Below the pieces are notes generated by a model. The model saw nothing but the letters and a program-made list of their open reading frames with translations, was not told where the DNA came from and did no database searches. Shown in pieces: positions 46,479 to 57,700 of a stretch of DNA of 64,000 bases. The DNA lies in contig NZ_CAMFHX010000008.1 in NCBI RefSeq assembly GCF_945952365.1, positions 1 through 64,000 on the forward strand, written 5' to 3'. The position numbers and the translations under genes are program-made. The DNA comes from an uncultured Cetobacterium sp. GTDB taxonomy: Bacteria; Fusobacteriota; Fusobacteriia; Fusobacteriales; Fusobacteriaceae. Numbering within the stretch: the stretch's first letter is position 1; each line of letters begins with the position of its first letter.

Positions 46479-48263
46479 CTAAACTATTTCTGAATTATAT
46501 GTTGAATCTAAATAAAGTTCTTCTAATTGTTTGTCATCAACTTTGCTTGGTGCTTCAGTCATCAAGCATTGACCTTTATTTGTTTTAGGGAATGGTATTA
46601 CGTCTCTTATAGATTGCTCTTTTAACATAACCATTAACCATCTATCAATTCCGAATGCTAATCCTCCATGAGGTGGTGCTCCATATTTAAATGCATCTAC
46701 GAAGAATCCGAATTTATCTTGAGCTTCCTCTTTAGATAATCCTAACTTCTCAAATACTTTACTTTGGATTTCTGGATTGAATATTCTAATTGATCCTCCA
46801 CCAATTTCTGAACCATTTAATACTAAGTCATAAGAGTTTGTTCTCACTGCATCCATCTCTCCATCTAAGAACAGTTGCATATCCTCTTCTTTTATTGACG
46901 TGAACGGGTGATGTTGAGCCTTATATCTTTGCTCTTCCTCATCATATTCGAACATTGGGAAGTCTACTATCCATAAGAATTTGAATTCATCGTTATCAAT
47001 TAACCCTAACTCTTTTCCTAATTTTAATCTAACTGCACCTAAAGCTCCGTAAACAACTTTTGCTCTATCTGCAACTATCATAATTACATCTCCAACTTTT
47101 GCTTCAGTTCTAGATATAATTGCTGCCATCTCTTCCTCTGTGAAGAACTTAGCGATTGGAGAGTTTACTCCCTCTTCAGTTATCTTTATCCAAGCCATTC
47201 CTTTTGCACCAAAGTATGTTTTTGCATAGTCTTCATACTCAGTTAAAATTTTTCTTGAGAATTGCTCAGCTACACCTGGAGCTACTACAGCTTTAACTAC
47301 TCCTCCAGCTTCTACTGCACTTTGGAATCCTTTGAATCCACAAGTTGCCATTATATCCGTTAAATCTTTTAACTCTACACCAAATCTTGTATCAGGCTTG
47401 TCTGAACCAAATCTTTCCATAGCTTCTGCATAAGGCATTCTTGGGAAGTCATACTCAGCTGATTCTCCTGTTACATTTTTGAATACTCTTTTTGCTAATC
47501 CTTCAATCTCATTCATTATATCTTTTTGCTCAATGAATGACATCTCGATATCTAATTGAGTAAATTCAGGTTGTCTGTCAGCTCTTAAATCCTCATCTCT
47601 GAAACATTTAGCTATTTGGAAGTACTTTTCTACTCCTGAAATCATCAATAATTGCTTGAATAATTGAGGTGATTGAGGTAATGCATAGAAATCACCAGGG
47701 TTTGTTCTACTTGGAACTAAGAAATCTCTTGCTCCTTCTGGAGTTGACTTAGTTAAGATTGGAGTATCTACATCTAAGAATCCTTTTTCATCCATATAGT
47801 TTCTTATAGACATAATCATTTTATGTCTCATCTTTAAATTTCTAGCCATATGATTTCTTCTTAAATCTAAGTATCTATATTTTAATCTTATATTTTCACT
47901 TAAATTATCGTCTCCAGAAATTTGGAACGGTAATACATCACAGTTGTTTAAAACTTCTAATTCTGTTACGAATACTTCGATATCTCCTGTTGGAATATTT
48001 GCATTCTTACTTTGTCTCTCTCTTACAACTCCAACTACTTTTATAACTGATTCATTTTTCAATTTTTGTGCTCTTTCTACAACAGCAACCTCAGCTACAT
48101 CTGTATGGAATATTATTTGAGTTTTTCCCTCTCTATCTCTTAAATCGATAAAAGTTAACCCACCTAGGTCTCTTTTTGTATCAACCCATCCAGATAAAGT
48201 AACTGTTTCACCAATATTTGAAGCTCTTAATTCCCCTAAGTTATGAGTTCTATAATACGTCAT
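46479..48263 (-). CDS. aspS: Aspartyl-tRNA synthetase
   Basis: 594 aa, bacterial-type class II synthetase: N-terminal OB anticodon-binding domain (~1-105), motif 2 [21 protein letters not shown], the GAD insertion domain (~285-415, mark of the bacterial type), and motif 3 [15 protein letters not shown]. Charges tRNA-Asp. It lies 17 bases after hisS; rarA-hisS-aspS form one transcript unit. RBS AGGAGAAAAAGAG. Confidence 0.98.
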   Translation of the reverse strand: MTYYRTHNLGELRASNIGETVTLSGWVDTKRDLGGLTFIDLRDREGKTQIIFHTDVAEVAVVERAQKLKNESVIKVVGVVRERQSKNANIPTGDIEVFVTELEVLNNCDVLPFQISGDDNLSENIRLKYRYLDLRRNHMARNLKMRHKMIMSIRNYMDEKGFLDVDTPILTKSTPEGARDFLVPSRTNPGDFYALPQSPQLFKQLLMISGVEKYFQIAKCFRDEDLRADRQPEFTQLDIEMSFIEQKDIMNEIEGLAKRVFKNVTGESAEYDFPRMPYAEAMERFGSDKPDTRFGVELKDLTDIMATCGFKGFQSAVEAGGVVKAVVAPGVAEQFSRKILTEYEDYAKTYFGAKGMAWIKITEEGVNSPIAKFFTEEEMAAIISRTEAKVGDVIMIVADRAKVVYGALGAVRLKLGKELGLIDNDEFKFLWIVDFPMFEYDEEEQRYKAQHHPFTSIKEEDMQLFLDGEMDAVRTNSYDLVLNGSEIGGGSIRIFNPEIQSKVFEKLGLSKEEAQDKFGFFVDAFKYGAPPHGGLAFGIDRWLMVMLKEQSIRDVIPFPKTNKGQCLMTEAPSKVDDKQLEELYLDSTYNSEIV

Positions 48264-48280
48264 CTCTTTTTCTCCTTTTA

Positions 48281-49522
48281 TTATTTTAATATATTTTTTA
48301 TATTTTCTATGCTAACTTCCTCTTGAGTTCTATTGATGAAATCTTTTAGCATTACAACACCTTTATTCATCTCATCTTCACCAATTATGATAACATTTTT
48401 TGCTCCTACTTTATCAGCTTTTTTCATATGAGCTTTCATTCCTTTTGAGTTGTAATCGATTACAACAGATTTTCCAGAAAGTCTTAAATCATTAGCTATT
48501 TTAAAAGCACAGTCCATCGTGCTTTCTCCTAACCAAGCGATATATACATCTAAATCTCTTCTTGGGAAATCCTCTCCTAAAAGCATCATTATTCTTTCAA
48601 CACCAGCAGCAAAACCAAAAGCTGGAATCTCCTTATCTCCAAGTTGCTTTAAAAGATTATCGTATCTTCCTCCACCTAAAACAGTTCCTTGTGATCCTAA
48701 CTTATTTGTTACAATCTCATAAACTGTACTTGAATAGTAATCTAGTCCTCTAACTAATCTTGGATCCTCTTTGTAGTTAACACCAAAAATTGTTAAATAT
48801 TTTTTTACTGTTTCATAGTGATTTTTCTCTTCCTCTGTTAATGAATCTGTTATGATTGGTGCATCAGCTGTTAACTCTTTACACTTATCCACTTTGCAAT
48901 CTAAAACTCTCAATGGATTTTTTTCCATTCTCATTCTACAATCGTCACATAACTCTTCTCTCATCGGCTCTAAGAAGTTTAATAAAGTTTCTCTATATTT
49001 AACTCTACTCTCTTTTTCTCCAACTGAGTTTATTGTAACTTCTAAATCAGTTACACCTATTTTACTTAAGAATGAGTATCCCATTGCTATTACTTCAGCA
49101 TCTAAAATTGGTGAACTCTCTCCTAATACTTCAACACCTATTTGGTTGAACTCTCTTTGTCTTCCAGCTTGTGGTCTTTCATATCTAAACATAGAACCAG
49201 CATAGAAGTATCTTGAAACATCCTCTTTTGCGTAGATTTTATTCTCTAAATAACATCTAACAACTGCTGCTGTTCCTTCAGGTCTTAATGTTATACTTCT
49301 TTCTCCTCTATCTTGGAAAGTATACATCTCCTTTTCAACGATATCAGTTCCCTCTCCTACTCCTCTTTTAAAAAGATCTGTCTCTTCAAATATTGGAGTT
49401 TTTATCATTGAATACCCATAATTTTCAAAGAATTGCTGAGCTGTTCTTGTTATATAATCATACTTTATTCCATTATCTCCATATATATCTTTAGTTCCTC
49501 TAACTGCTTTAATCAGTTTCAT
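48281..49522 (-). CDS. hisS: Histidyl-tRNA synthetase
   Basis: 413 aa, class II synthetase: [11 protein letters not shown] and [20 protein letters not shown], motif 2 [21 protein letters not shown], the histidine-A block [15 protein letters not shown], motif 3 [11 protein letters not shown], and a C-terminal anticodon-binding domain (~320-413). hisS followed by aspS is a common bacterial order. RBS GAGGTGATAAA. Confidence 0.98.
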   Translation of the reverse strand: MKLIKAVRGTKDIYGDNGIKYDYITRTAQQFFENYGYSMIKTPIFEETDLFKRGVGEGTDIVEKEMYTFQDRGERSITLRPEGTAAVVRCYLENKIYAKEDVSRYFYAGSMFRYERPQAGRQREFNQIGVEVLGESSPILDAEVIAMGYSFLSKIGVTDLEVTINSVGEKESRVKYRETLLNFLEPMREELCDDCRMRMEKNPLRVLDCKVDKCKELTADAPIITDSLTEEEKNHYETVKKYLTIFGVNYKEDPRLVRGLDYYSSTVYEIVTNKLGSQGTVLGGGRYDNLLKQLGDKEIPAFGFAAGVERIMMLLGEDFPRRDLDVYIAWLGESTMDCAFKIANDLRLSGKSVVIDYNSKGMKAHMKKADKVGAKNVIIIGEDEMNKGVVMLKDFINRTQEEVSIENIKNILK

Positions 49523-49535
49523 TTTATCACCTCAA

Positions 49536-50765
49536 TTATTTTAATTTCCATAATTTCTCTAATTTTTCTTCAATTAGCTTTTCATTTCTATTGTTTCCTG
49601 GAATATAGTATCTCTTTTTCTGCTCTCTATACTTTTGCTCTACAAAATTATTACTATAATCATGTGGATATTTATAGCCAACTGCTTTATCTCCTATATG
49701 GATAGGCACTGGTTCTAAATCACCATTTTCAATATCTTTTAAAGCTTTATCTATAGCTAAGTAACTACTATTACTTTTTGTAGATATAGCTAAATAGATT
49801 ACTGCTTGAGATAAAATTATTCTTATTTCTGGCATCCCTATTTTTTCACTCATATTCATAGCACTATTTGCTATTAACATAGCTTCTGGATTAGCCATTC
49901 CTATATCTTCACTTGCATGAATCGAAATTCTTCTTGCAATATATCTTGGATCTTCTCCGCCGTGAAGAAGTCGTGCCAGCCAGTAGACAGCTGAATCTGG
50001 ATCACTACCTCTTATGCTTTTTATCATGGCAGAAATAAGATTATATTTATCTTCCTGTTTATGATAAGAAGCTTTTCTCTCTCTAAAAAGATCTATAATC
50101 TCTTTTTCAGTATAACCTGAACAACTACTTTTATAAAGCTCTAAATAGTTCAAAGCTATTCTACTATCGCCTTGAGAGATATCTAAAATAACCTCTCTTA
50201 TCTCTTTTGGAAGTTGAACTTCTAAAAGTTCCTCTCCTTTAATTAAAATATTATTTATATTTTCTCTTGTTAAAGGTTTAAATTCAAATAATAAGCATCT
50301 AGATAGTAGTGCATTGTTCAAACTATGATAAGGATTTTCTGTTGTAGCACCTACTAAAATTAATATTCCCGACTCTGTATAAGAAAGTAAGGCATCCTGC
50401 TGAGTTTTATTAAATCTATGTATCTCATCTAAAAATAGAATCGTTCTCTTCCCATATAGCTCTAGATTTCTTTTTGCTACATCAACTATTCCTCTCAAGT
50501 CATTTAAACTTGCTATCGTTGCATTCAAAGTTTCGAAATTATAATCTAGCTCTCTTGAGATTATCTCACCTAAAGAGCTTTTTCCACAACCAGACGGACC
50601 ATATAAAATCATATTAGAAAGATTTTTACCCTCTATTATTTTTCTAAGAACACCATTCTGACCTAATATTTTTTCTTGACCTTGAAATTCATTCAATTTC
50701 TTGGGTCTTAAACGAGCTGATAGAGGTTTTGCTTTTTCAAAGTTTCCACCAAATATACTTTGCAT
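49536..50765 (-). CDS. rarA: Replication-associated recombination protein A (RarA/MgsA)
   Basis: 409 aa, AAA+ ATPase related to clamp-loader subunits. Opens with PLSARLRPKKLNEFQGQEK, Walker A YGPSGCGKSSLGE, Walker B LFLDEIHRFNKTQQD, sensor 1 GATTENP and sensor 2 ALLSRC. C-terminal tetramerisation region with SIRGSDPDSAVYWLARLL and GGEDPRYIARRI. Acts at blocked forks and single-strand gaps. Head of the rarA-hisS-aspS run; its RBS is weak (TAGGTTGTGATTAT) and no clear promoter is seen, so readthrough from secG is possible. Confidence 0.95.
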   Translation of the reverse strand: MQSIFGGNFEKAKPLSARLRPKKLNEFQGQEKILGQNGVLRKIIEGKNLSNMILYGPSGCGKSSLGEIISRELDYNFETLNATIASLNDLRGIVDVAKRNLELYGKRTILFLDEIHRFNKTQQDALLSYTESGILILVGATTENPYHSLNNALLSRCLLFEFKPLTRENINNILIKGEELLEVQLPKEIREVILDISQGDSRIALNYLELYKSSCSGYTEKEIIDLFRERKASYHKQEDKYNLISAMIKSIRGSDPDSAVYWLARLLHGGEDPRYIARRISIHASEDIGMANPEAMLIANSAMNMSEKIGMPEIRIILSQAVIYLAISTKSNSSYLAIDKALKDIENGDLEPVPIHIGDKAVGYKYPHDYSNNFVEQKYREQKKRYYIPGNNRNEKLIEEKLEKLWKLK

Positions 50766-50784
50766 ATAATCACAACCTATTTTT

Positions 50785-50820
50785 TAAAATAAAAAAGCGT
50801 ATTGTGTACCCCAACACGCC
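50785..50820 (-). terminator. Intrinsic terminator of secG
   Basis: Stem GCGTGTTG / CAATACGC (50819-50812 with 50804-50797; one G-U pair), followed on the minus strand by TTTTTTATTTTAAAA. Confidence 0.8.
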
Positions 50821-50834
50821 TTTAATTCTTTTAA

Positions 50835-51059
50835 CTATTTTACTAGATACAGAAGAAGTGCTGAAAGTATGAATAAAAATGCGACTACTTCAGTTGCTCT
50901 GGCTAGTGGTCCTCCGTCTTTTGAAACCCCAAATACTGTATTTGAACCTCCCATTCCCATGCTTCCTGACATCCCATGACTTCTATCTGGCTGTACAAGA
51001 ACTAGTACTATTAAAGCTACAGCAAATATGAATAAAAATATTGTTAAAACTGCTTCCAT
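50835..51059 (-). CDS. secG: Preprotein translocase subunit SecG
   Basis: 74 aa, two TM segments (~3-20 and ~53-72) flanking the conserved loop RSHGMSGSMGMGGSNTVFG. Auxiliary subunit of the SecYEG channel in the inner membrane. Monocistronic: RBS TTGGGAGGAGTAAAGTT before the ATG, terminator after. A TATAAT lies about 45 bases upstream, without a clear -35. Confidence 0.93.
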   Translation of the reverse strand: MEAVLTIFLFIFAVALIVLVLVQPDRSHGMSGSMGMGGSNTVFGVSKDGGPLARATEVVAFLFILSALLLYLVK

Positions 51060-51136
51060 AACTTTACTCCTCCCAAGTTTCGTCTTCTATCTCATACAAT
51101 ATTATAATATATATATTCATAAAATAAAAGAAAAAA

Positions 51137-52441
51137 TTATAGAAGTTTTGCAGCTAATTCAGCTAGAGCTGAACGTTCACCTTTTTTTAGAGTTACATGT
51201 CCTACAATCCCTTCATTTTTAAGTTTATCTGCTAGATATGTTAACCCATTCGTATCTGCATCTAAATAAGGACTATCTATTTGGTCAGGATCTCCTGTTA
51301 AAACAATTTTTGTATTTTCTCCTGCTCTAGTAATTATTGTTTTCACTTCTAACGGTGTCAAATTCTGAGCTTCATCTATTATTATATATCCGTTTGGAAT
51401 ACTTCTTCCTCTTATATATGTTAATGCTTCTATCTTTAAAAGCCCCATAGTTTGAAGCCCTAAAATTACTTTTTCACCTGTTTTTTCTCCTTTTTCAGTG
51501 GCTAAATAATCGATATTATCATAGATTGGTTGCATCCAAGGTCTTAATTTTTCCTCTTCACTTCCAGGAAGATATCCTAAATCTTTCCCCATCGGAATTA
51601 TAGGTCTCGCTATCAACAACTTTTTATACTTACCTCTTTCAACCACTTGTTCAAGTCCTGCTGCTATAGCCAAAAGAGTTTTTCCAGTTCCAGCTTTTCC
51701 AACAAGAGTTACAACTTTTATATTTTCATCCATTAAGAGTTCCATAGCGTACTCTTGTTCGTCATTTCTAGCTCTTGCTCCCCAAGCTGAAATCTGTCCT
51801 TCTAAGTTTCTTCTAATTTTACCACCAATATATCTTCCCGAAGTTTTATTATCTCCACACTTAAATCTTACAAACATATTTTCAGTGAAGTGATACTCTT
51901 TTCCTAACTCCCATACATTTATTTTTCCAGCTTTATCAAATTTATTATATATATCTTTATCAACTTCAATCTCTACATACCCATCATCTAAAGTTGTATA
52001 ATCAGTTTTATCACTTTCATAATCTTGGACTTCAATTCCTAAAGAATCAGCTTTGATTCTCATATTTATATCTTTTGTTATCAAAACAACCTTCATATCT
52101 GGATTTTTCTTTTTAATTCCTAAAGTTGCAGATATTATCATATTATCTACTGAATCTCTTTTCAAAGCTGGAGGTAGTAGTTCTAAATCATTTTCAATTT
52201 CTACTTTGAAAAAAATCCCTTTTTCTAATTCGACACCCTTTGCTATACATCCCTTTTTCCTTATACCATCTAACTCTCTAGCAGCTAACCTTGCTTGAAT
52301 AGCAGTTGTTGTATTTCTTTTCAGATGATCAATCTCTTCAATAACAAAAATTGGTACAATCACCTCATTATCTTCAAAACTATAGATACTTCTGTGGTCG
52401 TGTATTAAAACATTTGTGTCTAGAATATAGATTTTCCTCAT
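51137..52441 (-). CDS. PIN domain-PhoH family ATPase
   Basis: 434 aa. N-terminal PIN nuclease-fold domain (~1-140): begins RKIYILDTNVLIHDHRSIY, with acidic residues D8 and further in DNMIISAT. C-terminal PhoH ATPase (~200-434): Walker A VGKAGTGKTLLAIAAG, GRSIPNGYIIIDEAQNLTPLE (Walker B) and VLTGDPDQIDSPY. The PIN-PhoH pairing suggests an RNA nuclease-helicase; biological targets are not known. Follows ruvA with a 4-base gap in the uvrA-ruvA-phoH run. Confidence 0.9.
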   Translation of the reverse strand: MRKIYILDTNVLIHDHRSIYSFEDNEVIVPIFVIEEIDHLKRNTTTAIQARLAARELDGIRKKGCIAKGVELEKGIFFKVEIENDLELLPPALKRDSVDNMIISATLGIKKKNPDMKVVLITKDINMRIKADSLGIEVQDYESDKTDYTTLDDGYVEIEVDKDIYNKFDKAGKINVWELGKEYHFTENMFVRFKCGDNKTSGRYIGGKIRRNLEGQISAWGARARNDEQEYAMELLMDENIKVVTLVGKAGTGKTLLAIAAGLEQVVERGKYKKLLIARPIIPMGKDLGYLPGSEEEKLRPWMQPIYDNIDYLATEKGEKTGEKVILGLQTMGLLKIEALTYIRGRSIPNGYIIIDEAQNLTPLEVKTIITRAGENTKIVLTGDPDQIDSPYLDADTNGLTYLADKLKNEGIVGHVTLKKGERSALAELAAKLL

Positions 52442-52445
52442 AAAA

Positions 52446-53045
52446 TCATCCCCTTAATTGAATTTTTTTAAGAACTCCTTTAATTGCATCTTCTAAAGTC
52501 GAGTAGCTATTTAACTCATCTTTACTCACCAGCGAATCTATTTCCTTTTTACTATAACCTAAAGACTCTAAAGCCATATAAAGCTCCTCTTCTATAGCAC
52601 TGTTCAGTACCGCTCCTGATGGGTCTTCCATAGCCATTAAGTTTAATGTCTTGATTTTATTATTTAAATCTATTATTATCTGTTTTGATTTTTTCTCTCC
52701 TAACTTTGGAACTCTTTTTAAAGTTTTAAAATCCTCTGTCAACACAATCTCTCTTATATTATCTATCGAGAATGTAGACATTATAGAAAGAGCTAGTGAT
52801 AGCCCTATTCCACTTATTCCAATTAGCATCTCAAATAAAGTTCTCTCTCTCTCCTCTAAAAACCCAACCAATTTAAATGTATCCTCTTTTATAACATTAT
52901 AAATATGTAACTCTCTTTTATCTCCAACTTGAACTTGATCATATGTTTTTAAAGTTATATAAACTCTATATCCAACTCCATTTACATCTATTCCTAAATA
53001 TTCTGGTTTTTTTATTTTTACGATTCCGTTTAAGTATTCAAACAT
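52446..53045 (-). CDS. ruvA: Holliday junction branch migration protein RuvA
   Basis: 199 aa. Binds four-way junctions as a tetramer and recruits RuvB. Begins FEYLNGIVKIKKPEYLGIDVNGVGYRVY (OB fold), with helix-hairpin-helix motifs around LIGISGIGLSLALSIMS and LKRVPKLGEKKSKQIIIDL, and a C-terminal domain III after an acidic linker. Its ATG is 1 base from the uvrA stop. ruvB and ruvC are not in the window. Confidence 0.95.
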   Translation of the reverse strand: MFEYLNGIVKIKKPEYLGIDVNGVGYRVYITLKTYDQVQVGDKRELHIYNVIKEDTFKLVGFLEERERTLFEMLIGISGIGLSLALSIMSTFSIDNIREIVLTEDFKTLKRVPKLGEKKSKQIIIDLNNKIKTLNLMAMEDPSGAVLNSAIEEELYMALESLGYSKKEIDSLVSKDELNSYSTLEDAIKGVLKKIQLRG

Positions 53046-53046
53046 T

Positions 53047-55887
53047 TTATCTCTCTCCCTTTAGTGCTTTTTTTAAGTATTTACTTGTGTATCCTTTTCT
53101 TGATGTCGCAACTTTTTCTGGAGTTCCCGTTAAGATAACTTTTCCTCCACCATCTCCACCTTCAGGACCTATATCTATTATATAATCTGCATTTTTTATA
53201 ACATCTAAGTTATGCTCAATTATAATTACAGTGTTTCCTCTTTCAACAAGTCTATTTATTACCTCTAATAACTTTCTTATATCTTCAAAATGTAATCCTG
53301 TCGTTGGCTCATCTAAAATATAGATAGTCTTTCCTTTTGATACTTTTGCCAACTCACTTGCTAACTTTATTCTTTGAGCCTCCCCTCCTGATAAAGTTGT
53401 AGCTGGTTGACCCAATTTTATATAATCTAAACCTACATCCACTAATACTTTTAACTTTCTTTCTAATGTGGGAATATTTTGGAAAAACTCTGCTGCTTCC
53501 CCAACACTCATATCTAAAACATCAGATATATTTTTCCCTTTATAATAAACCTCTAAAGTTTCTCTGTTATATCTTTTTCCTCTACACACTTCACATTCAA
53601 CATAAACATCTGGTAAGAAGTTCATCTCTATCTTTATAATTCCTGCACCTTGACAAGCTTCACACCTTCCACCTTTCACATTAAATGAAAAACGTCCCTT
53701 GCTATACCCTTTAGACTTAGCGTCTTTCGTTTGAGAGAATATATCTCTTATATCATCAAAAACTTTTGTATATGTAGCTGGATTAGAACGTGGAGTTCTT
53801 CCTATCGGACTCTGATCTATATCAATAACTTTTTCAAGTTTCTCTATTCCCTCTATAGAATCATATTCTAATGGATAAAGCTTACCTTTGTTCAATTTAT
53901 TAAATAACACTGGATATAAAGTTTGGTTTATCAATGTCGACTTTCCACTTCCACTTACACCTGTTACAACAGTTAAAACTCCTAAAGGAATATCCACATC
54001 TACATTTTTAAGATTGTTTCCCTTTGCACCCTTTAACTTTATAAACTCTTTTCCATCTCTTCTTGTTGAAGGAACAGCAATCCCAATCTCTCCTTTCAAA
54101 AACTTTCCAGTCATAGATTTTTCATTATTCATAACTTCATCTGGTGTTCCAGCTGCTACAATCTCTCCGCCAAAAACTCCAGCTCCTGGTCCCATATCTA
54201 ATATATAGTCAGCTTGATACATTGTGTCCTCATCATGCTCTACAACAATCAATGTATTTCCAAGTTCTTTCAATCTATTTAGGGTAGCTAAAAGTTTATC
54301 ATTATCTCTTTGATGTAATCCAATACTCGGTTCATCTAAAACATATAAAACCCCTGTAAGACCTGATCCAATCTGAGTTGCTAATCTGATTCTTTGAGAT
54401 TCTCCACCCGATAATGTCTTTGTTTCCCTTGCTAAACTCAAATAATCTAATCCTACATTTATCATAAATGACAATCTCTCTTTTATCTCTTTTAAAATTT
54501 CCGCTGCAATTTGTCTCTCTTTTTCTGTTAACTCAATTGTTTCAAAAAATTTCAAAGCCTCTTTTATACTTAACTCTGTTATCTCTATTATATTTTTTTT
54601 ATAAACCGTAACAGCTAAAACTTCTGGCTTTAATCTTTTACCATTACAAACTTTGCATATCTTATCAATCATAAATCTATTTTCAATCTCTTCTCTTGCG
54701 CTTTCAGAAAATGATTCTTTATATCTTCTCTCTAAATTTTTTACAATCCCTTCAAAATCTTTCTCTCCATGAAAACTAAACTCTTTTGAATCGTAATCAA
54801 CTCTAAATTTCTCTCCACCAGTTCCATAGAATATTATATCTATATCCTCTTTCGATAACTCTTTTACTGGTTTTTCCAAATCAATTTTATATTTTCTTGC
54901 CATTGACTCAAAAATTGTCCAAGTATAACCTTTTTTTGCCGAGGCTGCTCCAGGTATATATATTCCACCTTTTAAAATAGAAAGATTTTCATCTTCTATC
55001 AATCTGCTCTCATCTATCTCTAACTTTTTTCCAATTCCTTTACACTCTGGACAAGCACCAAATGGAGCATTAAAAGAGAATAATCTAGGATTCAAATCAG
55101 GTATGCTTACATCCTCGTGATCTGGACACGAAAAATTCTCACTGTAAAGTTGCTCTCCCTCAGACCAATTGATAATAATCTTTCCCTCTGATAACTCTAT
55201 CGCTTGCTCGATACTTTCAGTCAAACGTGATTTAAAATCTTTATCATCTTTATCTACGACTAATCTATCCACGACTACTTCTATATTGTGTTTTTTATTT
55301 TTATCTAAATTTATCTCCTCTTCAATATAAAGAATCTCTCCATTTACTCTAGCTCTTACAAATCCTTTTTTGACTAAATTTAAGAAGATATTTTTATGAG
55401 TACCTTTTTTATCCTTTATAACAGGACTTAAAAGCATTAATCTTTCACCATTTGAAAATTTCTCATAGATATTTTCAACAATTTCATCTACACTTTGTCT
55501 TTCTACTAATTTATTACATACAGGACAATGAGCTTTTCCTATATGAGCAAATAGCAATCTCATATAATCATATATCTCTGTAACAGTCCCCACTGTTGAT
55601 CTTGGATTTTTATTTGTTGTTTTTTGTTCAATAGAGATTGCAGGAGCTAATCCCTCTATACTGTCTACCTCTGGTTTTTTCATCTGTCCTATAAATTGTC
55701 TTGCATAAGCCGATAAACTTTCTACATATCTTCTTTGTCCCTCTGAATAAATTGTATCAAAAGCTAATGATGACTTTCCACTTCCACTAACCCCTGTCAC
55801 AACAACAAACTTATACTTTGGTATCTCTATATCAAAATTTTTCAAATTATGTTCTCTAGCACCTTTTATAATAATCTTATCTAACAT
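53047..55887 (-). CDS. uvrA: Excinuclease ABC subunit A
   Basis: 946 aa, full-length UvrA. Nucleotide excision repair damage sensor. Two ABC ATPase halves: first Walker [16 protein letters not shown], signature [17 protein letters not shown] and Walker [14 protein letters not shown]; second Walker [15 protein letters not shown], signature [17 protein letters not shown] and Walker [14 protein letters not shown]. Zinc modules: [24 protein letters not shown] and CEACQGAG...CEVCRGKRY. First gene of uvrA-ruvA-phoH, downstream of the radC terminator. RBS AAAGGAGGAATAA. Confidence 0.98.
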   Translation of the reverse strand: MLDKIIIKGAREHNLKNFDIEIPKYKFVVVTGVSGSGKSSLAFDTIYSEGQRRYVESLSAYARQFIGQMKKPEVDSIEGLAPAISIEQKTTNKNPRSTVGTVTEIYDYMRLLFAHIGKAHCPVCNKLVERQSVDEIVENIYEKFSNGERLMLLSPVIKDKKGTHKNIFLNLVKKGFVRARVNGEILYIEEEINLDKNKKHNIEVVVDRLVVDKDDKDFKSRLTESIEQAIELSEGKIIINWSEGEQLYSENFSCPDHEDVSIPDLNPRLFSFNAPFGACPECKGIGKKLEIDESRLIEDENLSILKGGIYIPGAASAKKGYTWTIFESMARKYKIDLEKPVKELSKEDIDIIFYGTGGEKFRVDYDSKEFSFHGEKDFEGIVKNLERRYKESFSESAREEIENRFMIDKICKVCNGKRLKPEVLAVTVYKKNIIEITELSIKEALKFFETIELTEKERQIAAEILKEIKERLSFMINVGLDYLSLARETKTLSGGESQRIRLATQIGSGLTGVLYVLDEPSIGLHQRDNDKLLATLNRLKELGNTLIVVEHDEDTMYQADYILDMGPGAGVFGGEIVAAGTPDEVMNNEKSMTGKFLKGEIGIAVPSTRRDGKEFIKLKGAKGNNLKNVDVDIPLGVLTVVTGVSGSGKSTLINQTLYPVLFNKLNKGKLYPLEYDSIEGIEKLEKVIDIDQSPIGRTPRSNPATYTKVFDDIRDIFSQTKDAKSKGYSKGRFSFNVKGGRCEACQGAGIIKIEMNFLPDVYVECEVCRGKRYNRETLEVYYKGKNISDVLDMSVGEAAEFFQNIPTLERKLKVLVDVGLDYIKLGQPATTLSGGEAQRIKLASELAKVSKGKTIYILDEPTTGLHFEDIRKLLEVINRLVERGNTVIIIEHNLDVIKNADYIIDIGPEGGDGGGKVILTGTPEKVATSRKGYTSKYLKKALKGER

Positions 55888-55899
55888 TTATTCCTCCTT

Positions 55900-55930
55900 T
55901 GAAAAAACCCTCTTAAAAACTTAAGAGGGT
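55900..55930 (-). terminator. Intrinsic terminator of the cobU-radC operon
   Basis: Stem ACCCTCTTAA / TTAAGAGGGT (55907-55916 with 55921-55930), 4-base loop, then U-run (TTTTTC) on the minus strand, 6 bases after the radC stop. Confidence 0.9.
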
Positions 55931-55935
55931 CGAAT

Positions 55936-56628
55936 TTAATAATATTCAATTAATCCATTATCATAAAAACTAAAATAGGATTCATCACTCACTATAATAT
56001 GATCTAGCAATTTTATGTCCACTTTCTCCAATAGCTCTTGCATCTCTAAAGTCAGTTCAATATCTTTTTTTGATGGTGTCAAATTTCCACTTGGATGATT
56101 ATGTGCAAATATAACTCCCTTAGCTCTATTATGTATTGCTCTTTCTACAATTTTTCTCGGATATACAACACTTCGATCTATTGTTCCTTTAAATAAAATC
56201 TCATCTGCAACAATTTTATTATCACTACTCAGATATATAACTTTAAACTCTTCACTTTTAAGTGAACCGACATCATCTTTTAAATAGTTTATAAGATCAG
56301 TTTTTCCTTTTAAAGTTTTTAAATCTGCAGATTTTATATTTTTAAAGTAGTGGTTTGACATTATATCTCCAATTACCTTTAAATATAGAGCCGTTTCTCC
56401 TCCTACTCCTTCAATCTCTTTTAAATCATTAATCTCAGCTTTTATAACCATATCTATTGTTTTAAATTTTGCCAATAGATTTTTAGCTATTCCTTTACAA
56501 TCTTTCAATTTAATCGAATATGTCAAAATTAGCTCAAGTATCTCATAGTCTTCTAGTCCTTTATATCCAACTCTCAAATACTTTTCTCGTAATCTCTTTC
56601 GGTGTCCTTGCATCTGTTCTTTTTCCAA
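55936..56628 (-). CDS. radC: RadC-family JAB1/MPN domain protein
   Basis: 230 aa from the chosen TTG at 56628, spaced 5-6 bases from the SD AGGGGTGG. A GTG three codons upstream is part of that SD. Helix-hairpin-helix N-terminal half with YEILELILTYSIKLKDCKGIA and LKEIEGVGGETALYLKV, and a C-terminal JAMM-like metal site: EEFKVIYLSSDNKIV, then HNHPSGNLTPSKKDIELT. Its biochemical role is unsettled, and the old repair name is historical. Last gene after cobT. Confidence 0.9.
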   Translation of the reverse strand: MEKEQMQGHRKRLREKYLRVGYKGLEDYEILELILTYSIKLKDCKGIAKNLLAKFKTIDMVIKAEINDLKEIEGVGGETALYLKVIGDIMSNHYFKNIKSADLKTLKGKTDLINYLKDDVGSLKSEEFKVIYLSSDNKIVADEILFKGTIDRSVVYPRKIVERAIHNRAKGVIFAHNHPSGNLTPSKKDIELTLEMQELLEKVDIKLLDHIIVSDESYFSFYDNGLIEYY

Positions 56629-56649
56629 GATAACCACCCCTTATTGAAA

Positions 56650-57699
56650 TTATTGAAATAGATTATAAACCTCATCTTTTGTCTTCATTACTTTTGGAAT
56701 ATTCATTGCTGCTTTTAAAATTGGGTACGCCAAAACTGCTCCTGTTCCTTCTCCTAAACGCATCTGCATATCTAAAAATGGTTTTAACTCTAAAGCGTTC
56801 ATAACAACTTTCATACCTGGTTCTTCACTCATATGTGTTGCTATTATATAACCTTTTACTTTTGGTTCGATTCGGGTAGCTACTAAAGCTGCAACTGCTG
56901 ATATGAACCCATCTATTAGCATTGGCTTTTTCTCTAATGCTGCTCCTAAATATAATCCCACCATACAAGCTATATCTAATCCACCAACACATCTTAAAAC
57001 TTCTAAAGGCTCTTTATTAAATAAATCATATTTTTCTACTGAATTTTTTATTACGGTTTTTTTTCTTTTTAATCCTTCATCAGAAAGTCCAGCTCCACAT
57101 CCCACTACTTTTTCAATACTCTCTTTTGTTAAAGCATATAAAATTGCAGAGCTTGTTGTAGTATTAGCAATTCCCATCTCACCATTCGAGAAGAAGTCAT
57201 ACTCTTTTTTATCTTTTATCATCTCTATACCAACTTCAATTGCACAAATAACCTCATCTAAACTCATAGCTGGCTCTTGAGTAAAGTTCTTTGTTCCATA
57301 AGCTACTTTCTTTAAATATAGATTTCCATACTCTCTTGGAATATCACCTTTTATTCCTACATCAATAAGATTCAAAGAGATATTTAAGCTTTCACATAAA
57401 ATACCTATCGCTGCAAATGAACTTAACATTGCCTCAGAAACAATTCTTGTATATTCTAAGGGGCACGATGAAACCCCCTCTTCTATCACACCATTATCAG
57501 CAGAAGCTATAAAATGACATCCTTTTTCTAAAGTGTTCAAAGGCTTGCTCGTCATACCAGCTACTTTAATTGCTAACTCTTCCAAAATACCTAAACTTTT
57601 TTGTGGCTTCATTCTAGTATCTAAAATATCTTGGCACTCCTTCATCGCTTCTAGATTCGAACCTTTAATCTCTTTCTGAACTTTTATTAATCTTTCCAA
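56650..57699 (-). CDS. cobT: Nicotinate-nucleotide-dimethylbenzimidazole phosphoribosyltransferase
   Basis: 349 aa, TTG start (57699) with SD GGGGGATAAG. Activates the lower-ligand base by making alpha-ribazole phosphate from NaMN. Signatures: RMKPQKSLGILEELAIKVAG, the conserved FASADNG-type block HFIASADNGVIEEGVSSCP, GEMGIANTTTSSAI, VGCGAGLSDEGLKRK and MRLGEGTGAVLAYPI. Works with CobU, CobS and the phosphatase encoded just upstream in the nucleotide-loop pathway. The next gene is radC. Confidence 0.96.
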   Translation of the reverse strand: MERLIKVQKEIKGSNLEAMKECQDILDTRMKPQKSLGILEELAIKVAGMTSKPLNTLEKGCHFIASADNGVIEEGVSSCPLEYTRIVSEAMLSSFAAIGILCESLNISLNLIDVGIKGDIPREYGNLYLKKVAYGTKNFTQEPAMSLDEVICAIEVGIEMIKDKKEYDFFSNGEMGIANTTTSSAILYALTKESIEKVVGCGAGLSDEGLKRKKTVIKNSVEKYDLFNKEPLEVLRCVGGLDIACMVGLYLGAALEKKPMLIDGFISAVAALVATRIEPKVKGYIIATHMSEEPGMKVVMNALELKPFLDMQMRLGEGTGAVLAYPILKAAMNIPKVMKTKDEVYNLFQ

Positions 57700-57700
57700 C